A stretch of 64,000 bases of DNA, taken from positions 910,785 to 974,784 of the forward strand of contig NZ_JACIDK010000001.1 in the NCBI RefSeq assembly GCF_014196295.1, in the 5' to 3' direction. This document shows, piece after piece, positions 11,046 to 20,739 of this stretch. The DNA comes from Phenylobacterium haematophilum (lineage in GTDB: Bacteria > Pseudomonadota > Alphaproteobacteria > Caulobacterales > Caulobacteraceae). The notes below the pieces were generated by a model. It saw only the letters and a program-made list of their open reading frames with translations. It made no database searches and was not told where the DNA came from. The position numbers and the translations under genes were made by a program. Position 1 is the stretch's first letter, and each line of letters opens with the position of its first letter.

Positions 11046-11060
11046 GTTCTATAATCGTTC
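11046..11060 (-). promoter_or_regulatory. LexA (SOS) box upstream of sidA-dnaE
   Basis: The sequence GTTCTATAATCGTTC is an exact match to the alphaproteobacterial LexA operator GTTC-N7-GTTC. It lies 23 bp before the SidA-like ATG and over an AT-rich stretch suitable for a -10 element. A TTGACG (11088-11083 on the minus strand) further upstream may be part of the promoter. The VOC gene is divergent, 61 bp away, and could also be affected. Confidence 0.85.
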
Positions 11061-11121
11061 TTATTTCCCTTTTTGTTCTCATCGTCAAGCGGTTTAGTCT
11101 CCCGCCCGCACGGAGGCTCGA

Positions 11122-11547
11122 ATGGAACAGAGACTGTCCCTCATCACCCTGGGCGTGGACGACCTCGCCCGCTCGCGAACGTTCTTTGAAGACGGGCTCG
11201 GCTGGCGTCCGGGCACGGTGGCCGAAGGGGTCTGCTTCTATCAACTGCCCGGACTGGGTCTGGCGCTGTTCGGCCGCGAAGACCTCGCCGAGGATGCGCA
11301 ACGGCCGGTGGACGGCCGCTTCTCAGGCATCACCCTGGCGATCAACGAACGCTCACGCGCCGAGGTCGACGCGACCTTCGCCCAGGCGCTCGCCGCCGGC
11401 GCCACGGCGCTCAAGGCGCCGCAAGAGGTGTTTTGGGGCGGCTATTCCGGCTACTTCGCGGACCTCGACGGCCACACCTGGGAAGTGGCGCATAATCCTG
11501 GCTGCACGATCAACGAGGACGGCGCGACGACCTTCGCCGCCGACTAG
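11122..11547 (+). CDS. VOC superfamily protein (glyoxalase/bleomycin-resistance fold)
   Basis: A 141-residue protein with two beta-alpha-beta-beta-beta modules: [23 protein letters not shown] at the N-terminus and [22 protein letters not shown] near the C-terminus. The terminal Glu in EVAHNP and the DLDGH motif are typical metal-site positions of the superfamily, but the first-module His is replaced by Leu (SLITLGV), so the metal site may be incomplete. CGGAGG precedes the ATG. The gene is divergent from sidA-dnaE and convergent with lolD, sharing its stop-codon CTAG. Substrate cannot be told from sequence. Confidence 0.85.
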   Translation: MEQRLSLITLGVDDLARSRTFFEDGLGWRPGTVAEGVCFYQLPGLGLALFGREDLAEDAQRPVDGRFSGITLAINERSRAEVDATFAQALAAGATALKAPQEVFWGGYSGYFADLDGHTWEVAHNPGCTINEDGATTFAAD

Positions 11548-12230
11548 AGCTTCTGCTCTTCCAGATGGCCGTCCTTCAGCGCCAGAACCCGGTCCATATG
11601 CTTGGCCAGTTCGAGGTTGTGGGTCGCGACCAGCGCGGCGACGCCTTCCTGGCGGGCCAGGGCGTAGAGGCTGTCGAACACCGCGGCCGACGTATGCGGG
11701 TCCAGGTTGCCGGTCGGCTCGTCGGCCAGCAGCAGCCTGGGCGAGTTGGCCAGCGCCCGGGCGATCGCCACGCGCTGCTGCTCGCCCCCTGACATCTGCG
11801 CCGGCTGGTGATCGACGCGTTCGGCCAGCCCGAGGTTAGACAGCAAGCTCCTCGCCCGATCCCGCGCCGCCTTGCGCGAACGGCCGGCGATCATCTGCGG
11901 GAGGGCGACATTGTCGAGGGCGGTGAACTCGGCCAGCAGGTGGTGCGCCTGATAGACGAAGCCGATGGTCGCCAGTCGCACGCGCGTGCGCTGGCGGTCG
12001 CTGAGGTCCGAACAGTCGCGCCCCTCGATGACGATCCGCCCCTCGTCCGGGTGCTCAAGCAGGCCGGCGGCGTGAAGCAACGAGGACTTGCCAGACCCTG
12101 ACGGGCCGATCAGCCCGACGATCTCGCCGGGGCGCACGTCGAGGTCGGCGCCGCTGAGGACGGTCAGGGTCTTGTCGCCGCTCTTGTAGGTCCGGCGCAG
12201 GCCCCGGATGGACAGCACGGGGTCACTCAT
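11544..12230 (-). CDS. lolD: Lipoprotein-releasing ABC transporter ATPase LolD
   Basis: ATPase of the LolCDE complex, which extracts outer-membrane lipoproteins from the inner membrane. The 228-residue protein has Walker [10 protein letters not shown] (about residues 41-49), signature [15 protein letters not shown], and Walker [13 protein letters not shown]. The length and TGNLD motif fit the MacB/LolD class. The start overlaps the end of lolC by 8 bp, so the pair is translationally coupled. The stop overlaps the convergent VOC gene at CTAG. Confidence 0.94.
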   Translation of the reverse strand: MSDPVLSIRGLRRTYKSGDKTLTVLSGADLDVRPGEIVGLIGPSGSGKSSLLHAAGLLEHPDEGRIVIEGRDCSDLSDRQRTRVRLATIGFVYQAHHLLAEFTALDNVALPQMIAGRSRKAARDRARSLLSNLGLAERVDHQPAQMSGGEQQRVAIARALANSPRLLLADEPTGNLDPHTSAAVFDSLYALARQEGVAALVATHNLELAKHMDRVLALKDGHLEEQKL

Positions 12231-13518
12231 AGCGAAGCGCTTCCACCGGATCGAGACGCGAGGCCCGCCAGGCCGGCGGCAGGGTCGCCAGGAACGACAT
12301 GGCCAGGGCCCAGAACGTGATCACCGACACTTCCTGCCAGTCGATCTTCGCCGGAATGCGGGTCAGGAAGTAGATGTCCGAGTTGAACACTTCCGCGCCG
12401 GTCGCCCATTCCACGAACTGCTGGATCTCGCCGATGAAGATGCAGAACAGCGAGCCGATGAGCAGGCCGGCGATGGTGCCGAGCACCCCCACCGCGGCCC
12501 CTGACATGAAGAATATGCGCAGGATCGAGCCCTGCCCTGCGCCCATGGTGCGCAGGATAGCGATGTCGCGGCCCTTGTTTTTCACCAGCATGACCAGGCC
12601 GGAGATGATGTTCATCGCCGCGATCGCCACCAGCATCATCAGGATCAGGCGCATGACGTTGCGTTCGACCTTCAGCGCGCCCCAGTAGGCCGAGTTCTTC
12701 TCGGTCCAGTCGGTGACCAGCGCCGCCCCGCCGGCAGCCCTGGCCACCGCTCCCTTCATGGCGATCGCCTTGTCGGGGTCCTGCAGCTTGATCTCGAGAT
12801 AGTCGATGCTGTTGTCGCGGCCGAAGAACAGCTGGGCCTGCTCCAGCGGCATGTAAATGAAAGCCTGGTCGTACTCGCTCATCCCGACGGTGAAGGTTCC
12901 CGCCACCGTGTAGGTCTTGCGCAGCGGCGTGGCGCCGAACGCGGTCGCGCCCCCGCTCGGCGAGATCAGACTGAGCTCGTCCCCCGGCCCGACCCCCAGC
13001 GCCTGTGCGAGCCTGTCCCCGACCATGACGTAATCGCCGCCATACTCGCCCTCGTCGAACCCGGCCATCGACCCGCGGGTGATGTTCTCGGAGACGATCT
13101 TCGTGGCCTTCAGGTCCTTGGCCGTCGTGCCCCGCACGATGGCGCCGCTGATCTGGCCTGCCCCCAGCGCCATCGCTTGGGCCTCGACGACCGGCGTCAC
13201 CTGAACCACGCCCGGCAGATCCGAGATCCGCTTGATCACCGCCTCGCGGTCCGGGTCGGTCAGCACGCCGCCGGTGACATAGAGGTGACCGCTAAAGCCC
13301 AGCATCCGCGACAGCAGCTCGGCCCGGAAGCCGTTCATGACGCTCATCACGATGATCAACACCGCCACCGCCAGCATGATCCCGACGAACGAGATGATCG
13401 AGATCAGCGCCACCCCGCCCTGGCTGCGCTTGGCGCGCAGATAGCGGGCCGCCACGGAGCGTTCCCATTGGCCAAAGGGCGGCGCACGGCCATTCAGCGT
13501 CCCGTTGGTCGTGGTCAC
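12223..13518 (-). CDS. lolC: Lipoprotein-releasing system permease LolC/LolE
   Basis: Inner-membrane partner of LolD. The 431-residue FtsX-like permease has one N-terminal membrane helix ([21 protein letters not shown], about residues 35-60), a large periplasmic domain (about 65-285), then three C-terminal helices starting [20 protein letters not shown]. The start is GTG at 13518 with a CGGAGCGG-type site. Many alphaproteobacteria have a single LolC/E fusion-type permease (LolF), which would fit the one gene here. LolC and LolE cannot be told apart by eye. Confidence 0.92.
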   Translation of the reverse strand: MTTTNGTLNGRAPPFGQWERSVAARYLRAKRSQGGVALISIISFVGIMLAVAVLIIVMSVMNGFRAELLSRMLGFSGHLYVTGGVLTDPDREAVIKRISDLPGVVQVTPVVEAQAMALGAGQISGAIVRGTTAKDLKATKIVSENITRGSMAGFDEGEYGGDYVMVGDRLAQALGVGPGDELSLISPSGGATAFGATPLRKTYTVAGTFTVGMSEYDQAFIYMPLEQAQLFFGRDNSIDYLEIKLQDPDKAIAMKGAVARAAGGAALVTDWTEKNSAYWGALKVERNVMRLILMMLVAIAAMNIISGLVMLVKNKGRDIAILRTMGAGQGSILRIFFMSGAAVGVLGTIAGLLIGSLFCIFIGEIQQFVEWATGAEVFNSDIYFLTRIPAKIDWQEVSVITFWALAMSFLATLPPAWRASRLDPVEALRYE

Positions 13519-13835
13519 GCGGCGACCGCTCCGGCGGACGTAGGACTCGATAGATGCATGCCTGGGAAGATGTCCCGATCCTGTGCGGCCGTCACGGCCC
13601 GTTCGCCAGCTTTGCCATGTTAGCGGAGCGAAAAGAAGGCCGCCCAGTCAGCGGACGGCCTTCAAGTTATCGGGGAAAACGCCACGGACGGCCAGATGGC
13701 TGCCTGTGTCTGCGCCCAGGAGTAACCGAAGCTACGTCCCGTCCCCGCGTCCCTCGCGGCGGCGGCCGGCCAAATTTCTCATTCGCCCAAATCTTGTGCG
13801 AGCAGGCTAGCTCGCCGCCCAATCTCCGCTCGCGC
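13519..13835. other. Intergenic region between the DUF1467 gene and lolC
   Basis: About 317 bases without a credible gene. It contains the terminator at 13625-13663 and presumably the lolC promoter. Short open frames here have no ribosome binding site or recognisable protein features. Confidence 0.6.
13625..13663 (-). terminator. Rho-independent terminator after the nuo-birA-rnj-mce-DUF1467 run
   Basis: On the minus strand GAAGGCCG and CGGCCTTC form a stem around a partly paired 13-base centre, immediately followed by TTTTCGC. It lies about 170 bases past the DUF1467 stop and before lolC, so it is the natural end of the long minus-strand transcript. Confidence 0.8.
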
Positions 13836-14099
13836 CTAGCGCCAGCTGGCCGGCACCGGCGGCAGAGTGACCAGCTTGAAGTGAAGGACCAGGAACAGGA
13901 TCACCCAGAGAATCGTCGAGACGATGGTCGTGGTGACGAATTTCTTCTTGAGCTTCGGATCCACCGGCGCGCCAGGATCGCCGCCGTCGCCCTTGTCGAT
14001 CCCGGCCTCGGCGTGGCTGGTGACGCCGATCGGCAGGACGGAGAACAGCACGGTCCACCAGATGGTGAAATAGATCGCGATGCCGGTGAAGACAGTCAT
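13836..14099 (-). CDS. DUF1467 family small membrane protein
   Basis: An 87-residue protein with two membrane segments: GIAIYFTIWWTVLFSVLPIG (about residues 6-25) and TTTIVSTILWVILFLVLHF (about 56-74). A short Asp/Gly/Lys loop lies between them. This arrangement is typical of the DUF1467 family found next to mce or proS in alphaproteobacteria. Function unknown. The start overlaps the mce stop as TGATG, so the two are coupled. Confidence 0.85.
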   Translation of the reverse strand: MTVFTGIAIYFTIWWTVLFSVLPIGVTSHAEAGIDKGDGGDPGAPVDPKLKKKFVTTTIVSTILWVILFLVLHFKLVTLPPVPASWR

Positions 14100-14521
14100 C
14101 AGTGCGCGTCCTTAGGGGATTCCATCAGCTCGACCAGCACCCCGCCCATGTTCTTCGGGTGGACGAAGATCACCGGAGTGCCATGCGCCCCAATCCGCGG
14201 CTCGCCAGTCCCCAGCACCGTCGCCCCCTTTGCCCGCATGTCGTCGCGCGCGGCGATAATGTCTGGCACTTCGAAGCACACATGGTGTTGGCCCCCGGCG
14301 GGGTTCTTCGCAAGGAAGCCGACAAGCGGCGAATCGTCGCCGAGCGGCTCGATCAGCTCGATCTGACTGTTGGGCAGGTCGACGAAGCAGACATAGACGC
14401 CCTGCTCCGGCATCGCCTTGGTCTCGGTGATGTTGGTCGCGCCAAGCACGTCGCGATAGAGCTTCACGGACTCGGCGATGGAGGGGGTTGCAACCCCGAC
14501 GTGGTTCAGTCTTCCGATCAT
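14099..14521 (-). CDS. mce: Methylmalonyl-CoA epimerase
   Basis: Interconverts (2R)- and (2S)-methylmalonyl-CoA in propionyl-CoA catabolism. The 140-residue VOC-fold protein begins MIGRLNHVGVATPSIAESV with the metal-ligand His7, and has HHVCFEVPDI (His about 89) and a C-terminal GVLVELME with the ligand Glu. These are the expected metal-site residues. It lies between RNase J and DUF1467 in one transcript. Confidence 0.92.
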   Translation of the reverse strand: MIGRLNHVGVATPSIAESVKLYRDVLGATNITETKAMPEQGVYVCFVDLPNSQIELIEPLGDDSPLVGFLAKNPAGGQHHVCFEVPDIIAARDDMRAKGATVLGTGEPRIGAHGTPVIFVHPKNMGGVLVELMESPKDAH

Positions 14522-14577
14522 GACAGCCCTATAGACCTCTCCGAGACGCCGCGCGAGATCACGCTACGGCGCCCATG

Positions 14578-16257
14578 TCAGATCCGCAGGACCGTCGTCT
14601 CCACGACCGGCCGCTTGCCCCAGATCCGCTGACTGGCCTTCTTCACCGCCCGGGACATCACGGTCTCGACTTCGTCGTCGAGTTCGCGCTCCTCGCCTTG
14701 CAGCCGGGCCAGCGCCTGACGGGCTTCCTTGGCCAGATCGTCGAGCACCTCGTCCATCGGATAGTCGTCGTCGGCCGGTAGACCGAGCGCACGCACCTGG
14801 GGTCCTGCGGCGACCTTGCCGCGGCCGTCCAGCACCACGCTGACGGCCAGCACGCCGTTGTAGGCGGCGTGGCGACGCTCGCGCAGGGCGTCCCCGTTCT
14901 CCGGCGTCAGAACGCCGGCGTCGACATAGATCCGGCCTGCCGGCACTTCGTCGATGATCTCGGCGCGCCCCGGCGCCAGGCGCACCATGTCGCCGTTGCG
15001 CGGCGCCACCGACTGCGGAACCTGCAGGTCCTTGGCGAAGGCGGCGTGTTCCAGCAGATGACGGCGCTCGCCATGGGTCGGCACCGCGATCTGCGGCCGC
15101 GCCCAGGCGTACATCTGCGCCAGCTCGTCCCGGCACGGATGGCCGGAGACGTGGATCCCCGGATGGTCACGCTCGGTGTAGAGCCGCACTCCACGGTCGG
15201 CGAGCCGGTTTTGCAGGTTGCGGATCGGAATCTCGTTGCCCGGAATGACCCGCGAGGAAAACACGCAGGCGTCGCCGGTCCCCAACTTCACGTGCGGGTG
15301 CGAACCGTCGGCAATTCGCGACAGCGCCGCACGCGGTTCGCCCTGGCTGCCGGTGCAGAGGTACAGCACCTGGTTGTCCGGCATGGAGGCGGCCTGTTGC
15401 TCGGACAGGAACTCGCGCACGCCTTCCAGCAGGCCGACGGACTTCGCCGCGGCGGCCATGCGGTGCATCGAGCGGCCGACCAGGCAGACGCTGCGATCGG
15501 CCGCCTCAGCGGCGCGGATGACGCTGTCCATGCGGGCGACGTTCGAGGCGAAGCACGCCACCGCCACCTTGCCCGGCAAGCCGCCGATCAGACCGGCTAG
15601 GGCGTCCTTCACGTCAGCTTCCGAGCCGGACTCGCCGTCCACGAAGACGTTGGTGGAGTCGCAGACCATGGCCAGGACGCCCTCGTCGCCCAGCTTCTGG
15701 ATCGCCGCATCGTCGGTGACCGAGCCCAGCACCGGGTCCGGATCGATCTTCCAGTCGCCTGTGTGCAGGACCGTGCCCAGCGGCGTCCGGATCGCCAGCC
15801 CGTTCGGTTCCGGGATCGAATGGGTCAGGGTGATCAGCTCGACCTCGAACGGTCCGAGCTGGATCGTGCCGCTCAGCGGGACCTCGGTGATCTCGGCGTC
15901 CGCGCACTCCTCGTTCTCGCGCAGCTTCTCGCGCAGGAGGAAGGCGGTGAACGGCGTCGCGTACAGCGGCGCGCGCAGCTGCGGCCACAGCCACGCCACC
16001 GCCCCGATGTGGTCTTCGTGCGCGTGGGTCAGCACGATGCCGACGATGTTCTTGGCGTACTCCCGGATAAACTCCGGGTCAGGCAGGATGATCTCCACGC
16101 CAGGCGTGGTCTGGTCGCCGAAGGTGACGCCCAGATCGACCACGATCCATTTGCGCGCATGCGCCGGACCGTAGCCGTAGAGATTGAAGTTCATGCCGAT
16201 CTCGTTCGAGCCGCCGAGCGGCAGGAAGACGAGTTCGTCTTGGTCTTTTGCTTTCAT
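14578..16257 (-). CDS. rnj: Ribonuclease J family metallo-beta-lactamase
   Basis: 5'-3' exo/endoribonuclease used in RNA processing. The 559-residue protein has the zinc motif LTHAHEDHIGAV (H78, H80, D82, H83), the TGDWKIDPDP segment, and the beta-CASP motifs CFASNVARMDS and HVSGHP. Length matches the family. Its ATG overlaps the coaX stop (TAATG), and it is followed by mce 56 bp later. The family processes 16S and 23S rRNA ends in alphaproteobacteria. Confidence 0.93.
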   Translation of the reverse strand: MKAKDQDELVFLPLGGSNEIGMNFNLYGYGPAHARKWIVVDLGVTFGDQTTPGVEIILPDPEFIREYAKNIVGIVLTHAHEDHIGAVAWLWPQLRAPLYATPFTAFLLREKLRENEECADAEITEVPLSGTIQLGPFEVELITLTHSIPEPNGLAIRTPLGTVLHTGDWKIDPDPVLGSVTDDAAIQKLGDEGVLAMVCDSTNVFVDGESGSEADVKDALAGLIGGLPGKVAVACFASNVARMDSVIRAAEAADRSVCLVGRSMHRMAAAAKSVGLLEGVREFLSEQQAASMPDNQVLYLCTGSQGEPRAALSRIADGSHPHVKLGTGDACVFSSRVIPGNEIPIRNLQNRLADRGVRLYTERDHPGIHVSGHPCRDELAQMYAWARPQIAVPTHGERRHLLEHAAFAKDLQVPQSVAPRNGDMVRLAPGRAEIIDEVPAGRIYVDAGVLTPENGDALRERRHAAYNGVLAVSVVLDGRGKVAAGPQVRALGLPADDDYPMDEVLDDLAKEARQALARLQGEERELDDEVETVMSRAVKKASQRIWGKRPVVETTVLRI

Positions 16258-17033
16258 TACGTCCTTGCCGCCGTGTTCCGGCGGTGAATTTCAAGTAGGC
16301 CTCGGATCGTCAGATCCGGGTCAAAATGGTCGATGGCCGTGGTGGCGCCGTGAAACAGCGAGGCGACGCCGCCCGTCGCGATAACGGTCATCGGCTTGTC
16401 GCGCTCTGCCTTGATGCGGGCGATCAGGCCCTCAATCAGGGCGACATAGCCCCAGAACACCCCCGACTGCATGGCCCCGACCGTATCGGTCCCGACAACG
16501 CGCTGCGGCTTCTGGATCGCAACCCGCGGCAGTTTCGCCGCCGCCGAGTGCAACGCTTCCATAGATAGGTTGATGCCCGGCGCGATGACACCCCCCTCGA
16601 AACCGCCGTCCGCGGCGATGACGTCGAAGGTGGTCGCCGTGCCCGAGTCGATGACGATCAGGTCGCCCGGATAGACGATATGGGCGCCCAGGGCGTTGAC
16701 CAGCCGGTCGGCGCCCGCCTCCGACGGCTTGTCGATGCGCACCTGAATGCCGAGTTCGGCGTTCTCGCCGATCACCAGCGGTTCGACGTGCAGGTAGCGC
16801 CGCGCTAGGTTGCGCAGGTTGAAGATCGACTGCGGCACCACGCTGGAGATGATGCAGGAGTCGAGCACGCCGAACTGCAGCCCCGCCATGTGCAGCAGCT
16901 GCGAGAGCCAGACCGCATACTCGTCGGCCGTGCGGCTGGAGTCGGTAGCCGCCCGCCACTGAGCAATCCAGGACTCGCCGTCATGGACCGCGAACAGGGT
17001 GTTGGTGTTGCCTTGCTCGATCGCCAGAAGCAT
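16257..17033 (-). CDS. coaX: Type III pantothenate kinase
   Basis: First committed step of CoA synthesis (pantothenate to phosphopantothenate). The 258-residue protein has the N-terminal phosphate motif [16 protein letters not shown] (an unusual E where D is common before QGNT), the central [11 protein letters not shown] and [11 protein letters not shown], and ATGGVASLF towards the end. This is the classical birA-coaX-rnj order of alphaproteobacteria. It is 4 bp from birA. Confidence 0.94.
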   Translation of the reverse strand: MLLAIEQGNTNTLFAVHDGESWIAQWRAATDSSRTADEYAVWLSQLLHMAGLQFGVLDSCIISSVVPQSIFNLRNLARRYLHVEPLVIGENAELGIQVRIDKPSEAGADRLVNALGAHIVYPGDLIVIDSGTATTFDVIAADGGFEGGVIAPGINLSMEALHSAAAKLPRVAIQKPQRVVGTDTVGAMQSGVFWGYVALIEGLIARIKAERDKPMTVIATGGVASLFHGATTAIDHFDPDLTIRGLLEIHRRNTAART

Positions 17034-17037
17034 CGCT

Positions 17038-17778
17038 TCACGCCTCTCCGAAGAAAACGTCCCCGGCGGTGATACGCATCACCGCCCCGTCGTCCAATCG
17101 CAGCCGCAACGCCCCGTCCAGGTCGAGACCTTCGGCGATGCCCGTGTGAGTCTGATTGGGCAGACGCGCCACGCACGTCTCGCCCAGGCCCTGCGCGACC
17201 TCCGTCCAGCCGCGTGCGATCGGCGCGAAGCCTTCTGCCTGCCAGAGCGCGCGCCAGTGCTCGAACCGAGTCGCCAGGACCTCAAGCGCGTCGGCTGGCG
17301 ACGGCGGTGGTCCGGCCATGTGATCTGCGAACGCCGTCGCCGGCCGCTCCACGTTGGTCGGCGCATGCGCAAGGTTGATGCCGATGCCGACCGCCAGCCA
17401 TAGCGTCCCGTCGGGACGGCGGCCGGACTCGACCAGGATTCCGACCGCCTTGCGGCCATGGATCATCACGTCGTTGGGCCATTTCAACCGCGCGGCCCCA
17501 GGCCCCAGGCAGGTCTGGGCCAGATCGGCGGCGGCCAGCGCCGCCACGAACGACAGCTGCGCGGCCTCGGCGGCCGGCTTGTCGGTAGTCAGCAGCAGGG
17601 TGGCTGCCAGATTGCCGGTAGAGGTCGTCCACGGACGCCCCCTCCGGCCATGGCCGGCGGTCTGCCGCAGGGCGGTGATCCAGACCGGACCGCCCGCCCC
17701 CGCCTCGGCGCGCCTGCGCGCCTCGGCGTTGGTGGAGTCCAGTTCGTCGTAGGCTTCGATCGGGGGGTGGGCGCCCAC
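17038..17778 (-). CDS. birA: Biotin-[acetyl-CoA-carboxylase] ligase
   Basis: Attaches biotin to the carboxyl-carrier protein. The 246-residue protein contains only the ligase part: [22 protein letters not shown] (biotinyl-AMP loop), [16 protein letters not shown] and GIGINL. The DNA-binding winged-helix domain of E. coli BirA is absent, so it should be a pure ligase. The start is GTG at 17778, immediately after the nuoN stop, which makes it part of the nuo transcript. Confidence 0.93.
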   Translation of the reverse strand: MGAHPPIEAYDELDSTNAEARRRAEAGAGGPVWITALRQTAGHGRRGRPWTTSTGNLAATLLLTTDKPAAEAAQLSFVAALAAADLAQTCLGPGAARLKWPNDVMIHGRKAVGILVESGRRPDGTLWLAVGIGINLAHAPTNVERPATAFADHMAGPPPSPADALEVLATRFEHWRALWQAEGFAPIARGWTEVAQGLGETCVARLPNQTHTGIAEGLDLDGALRLRLDDGAVMRITAGDVFFGEA

Positions 17779-19221
17779 CTAGGACGCGAGCCCGAACGCA
17801 GCCGCCGCGGCCTTGGCGAGCGGATCGATGAAGACCAGCGCACCCATCACGACGGGGAAGGTGAACAGCGCGGCGCTGATCGCCACCACCTGGGCTTCGC
17901 GCGGGAGTTCGTCGGTCCCGCTCGGCGCGTTGTCGAACCACATTACCTTGATCAAGCGCAGGTAGTAGAACGCGGCGATGACGCTGCCGACCAGGCCGAG
18001 GACGGCGGCGATCACGATCATCGGCTGGCCCACGCTCAGCGCCGCCTTGAAGACGTAGAACTTGGCCCAGAAGCCGGAGAACGGCGGCAGGCCGAGCGCC
18101 GACAACGAGAACGCCGTCATCGCGAGAGCGATGCCCGGGCGTTCCTTGAACAGTCCGGCCATGTCCGAGATCGTCTCCATCGGCCGGCCGTCGCGCGACA
18201 GCGCGGTCAGGCAGGCGAAGAAGCCGGTCACGTCGATCATGTAGAGGACCATGAACACCAGCATCGCCTGCATACCCTCGGGCGTGCCCGCGGCTAGGCC
18301 GAGGACGGCGTAGCCGACGTTGGCGATCGACGAGTAGGCCCACAGGCGCTTCAGGTTCTGTTGCGCCAGGCCGGCCAGCGCCCCAACGAAGATCGACAGC
18401 AACGCGATGACCACCAGGACCTGACGCCATTGGTCGACCGCCCCGGCGAATCCTTCGGCCAGAACACGGGCGAACAGCACCATGGCCGCCAGCTTCGGAG
18501 CACCAGCGAAGAAGGCCACGACCGGGGTCGGGGCGCCTTCGTAGACGTCCGGGGTCCACATGTGGAACGGCGCGGCCGAGACCTTGAAAGCCAGGCCGCA
18601 GATCAGGAAGACCAGCCCGAACAGCACGCCGGTGCTTGCGCCGCCCTGCACGACCAGCGCGATCTCATCGAACTTGGTCGAGCCGGCGAAGCCGTAGATC
18701 AGCGAGGCGCCGTAGAGCAGCAGGCCCGAGGACAGCGCACCCAGCACGAAGTACTTCAGGCCCGCTTCCGAGGCCTTGGCGTCTTCGCGGTGCATCGCTG
18801 CCAGCACGTAGAGCGCCAGCGAGTGCAGTTCGACGCCCATGTAGAGCGAAATCAGGTCGCCGGCCGAGGCCATCATCCCCATGCCGAGCGCGGCCAGGAG
18901 GATCAGGATCGGGAACTCGAAGTTGCGGATCGCCTTGCGCTCGAACCACTTCTGGCCAAGCACGATAGCGACAGCGCTGGCCAGATAGATCGCCACCTTG
19001 GCGAAGGCCGAGGCGTTGTCGGCGATCAGGCCGCCGGAGAAGCCGCGGCCGATCGGGCCGACCGCAGCGGCCCAGGCCGCGACGATCAGCGCGCCGACCG
19101 AGGCGAGCATCAGGGCCGTGGTGGCGCGCGGCGCGAACGCGCCGATCACCAGCAGGCCGAGGGCGCCGATGGCCAGGATCAGTTCCGGCGCGGCGAGAGC
19201 GAGGTCTTGGGAAAAGGTCAT
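17779..19221 (-). CDS. nuoN: NADH-quinone oxidoreductase subunit N
   Basis: Antiporter-like membrane subunit of respiratory complex I. The 480-residue protein has about 14 hydrophobic segments. GVELHSLALYVLAAM holds the conserved membrane Glu, and KVSAAPFHMWTPDVYEGAPT and QNLKRLWAYSSIANVGY hold the conserved Lys residues. It is the last nuo gene and is followed without gap by birA. Confidence 0.96.
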   Translation of the reverse strand: MTFSQDLALAAPELILAIGALGLLVIGAFAPRATTALMLASVGALIVAAWAAAVGPIGRGFSGGLIADNASAFAKVAIYLASAVAIVLGQKWFERKAIRNFEFPILILLAALGMGMMASAGDLISLYMGVELHSLALYVLAAMHREDAKASEAGLKYFVLGALSSGLLLYGASLIYGFAGSTKFDEIALVVQGGASTGVLFGLVFLICGLAFKVSAAPFHMWTPDVYEGAPTPVVAFFAGAPKLAAMVLFARVLAEGFAGAVDQWRQVLVVIALLSIFVGALAGLAQQNLKRLWAYSSIANVGYAVLGLAAGTPEGMQAMLVFMVLYMIDVTGFFACLTALSRDGRPMETISDMAGLFKERPGIALAMTAFSLSALGLPPFSGFWAKFYVFKAALSVGQPMIVIAAVLGLVGSVIAAFYYLRLIKVMWFDNAPSGTDELPREAQVVAISAALFTFPVVMGALVFIDPLAKAAAAAFGLAS

Positions 19222-19235
19222 GTGACTTTAGGTCC

Positions 19236-20723
19236 TCACCCGCCGATGGCCGCGCGGTAAACCGCGGCGAGATTGTCGACCGAGGCTTGGGTCAGATCGA
19301 AGACGGCGGCCGGATAGACGCCGAGGTACAGGGTCATGGCGATCAGCGGCGCGAAGATCGCCACCTCGCGCCAGTCGAGGTCGGTGATGTCGGCCAAGGC
19401 CGGGTTGGTGATCTCGCCGAACACCACGCGCTTGTAGAGGGTCAGCGCATAGACGGCCGAGAAGATCACGCCGGTGGCGGCGACGACCGCGGTCCAGGTC
19501 GAGATCTCATAGACCCCGACCATGGTGGTGATTTCTCCGATGAAGCCCGAGGTGCCCGGCAGGCCGACATTACCCATGGTGAACAGCAGGAAGGTCGCCG
19601 CGTACCAGGGCATGCGGTTCACCAGGCCGCCATAGAAGGCGATCTCGCGGGTGTGCATGCGGTCGTAGACGACACCGACGCAGAGGAAGAGCGCGCCGGA
19701 GATCACGCCGTGGCTGAGCATCTGGAAGATCGCGCCCTGCACGCCGATGGCGTTGCCGGCGAAGATCCCCATGGTCACGAAGCCCATGTGGGCGACCGAC
19801 GAATAGGCGATCAGCTTCTTGATGTCGGTCTGACGGAAGGCGACCAGCGAAGTGTAGACGACGGCGATCACGCTGAGCGCGAAGACCAGCGGCGTGAACA
19901 GGTCCGAAGCCAGCGGGAACATCGGCAGCGAGAAGCGCAGGAAGCCATAGCCGCCCATCTTCAGCAGGATGCCCGCCAGGATGACCGAGCCGGCGGTCGG
20001 CGCTTCGACGTGGGCGTCGGGCAGCCAGGTGTGCACCGGCCACATCGGCATCTTCACCGCGAACGAGGCGAAGAAGGCCAGCCACAGCCAAGTCTGCAGG
20101 TTCTGGTCGAACTTGTAGTTCATGAGTTCGGGGATCGAGGCGGTGCCCGCGACGCTGATCATGACCAGGATGGCCGCCAGCATCAGCACCGAGCCGAGCA
20201 GGGTGTAGAGGAAGAACTTGTAGGCCGCATAGACCCGGTTCTTGCCGCCCCAGATGCCGATGATCAGGAACATCGGCACCAGCCCGAATTCGAAGAACAG
20301 GTAGAACAGCACCAAGTCCAGCGCGCAGAACACGCCGATGACCAGGGTTTCGAGGATCAGGAACGCGACCATGTAGGCCGGCACCCGCTTGTCGATCGAG
20401 AACCACGAGGCCGCGATACAGATCGGCATCAGGAACGCGGTCAGCAGCACGAACAGGATCGAGATTCCGTCCACGCCCATGCGGTAGTGCAGGCCCGCGA
20501 ACCACGCGTGGTCTTCCACGAACTGGAAGCCCGCATTGGCCGGGTCGTACTGCATCACAAGCAGCACCGACAGCGCGAAGGTCGCCAGCGTGGTCACCAG
20601 AGTGATCCACTTCACGGCGCGGATGGTCTGCTCGTCTTCGTGCGAACGGAAGAGACGCAGCAGGATGATCGCCGCCACGCCGACCAGCGGCGTGAACGTC
20701 GTCAGGGAGAGAATACCGGTCAT
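19236..20723 (-). CDS. nuoM: NADH-quinone oxidoreductase subunit M
   Basis: Antiporter-like proton-translocating subunit of complex I, 495 residues. [18 protein letters not shown] carries the conserved Glu, and [23 protein letters not shown] and [20 protein letters not shown] carry the channel Lys/His residues. It sits 16 bp after nuoL and 14 bp before nuoN. Confidence 0.96.
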   Translation of the reverse strand: MTGILSLTTFTPLVGVAAIILLRLFRSHEDEQTIRAVKWITLVTTLATFALSVLLVMQYDPANAGFQFVEDHAWFAGLHYRMGVDGISILFVLLTAFLMPICIAASWFSIDKRVPAYMVAFLILETLVIGVFCALDLVLFYLFFEFGLVPMFLIIGIWGGKNRVYAAYKFFLYTLLGSVLMLAAILVMISVAGTASIPELMNYKFDQNLQTWLWLAFFASFAVKMPMWPVHTWLPDAHVEAPTAGSVILAGILLKMGGYGFLRFSLPMFPLASDLFTPLVFALSVIAVVYTSLVAFRQTDIKKLIAYSSVAHMGFVTMGIFAGNAIGVQGAIFQMLSHGVISGALFLCVGVVYDRMHTREIAFYGGLVNRMPWYAATFLLFTMGNVGLPGTSGFIGEITTMVGVYEISTWTAVVAATGVIFSAVYALTLYKRVVFGEITNPALADITDLDWREVAIFAPLIAMTLYLGVYPAAVFDLTQASVDNLAAVYRAAIGG

Positions 20724-20739
20724 GGGATCGCCCTCCCCC

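Noticed and set aside
13807..14058. 83-codon minus-strand frame overlapping the DUF1467 gene
   Set aside because: The overlapping frame 13836-14099 has two clean membrane helices and couples to mce; this one is Arg-rich and featureless.
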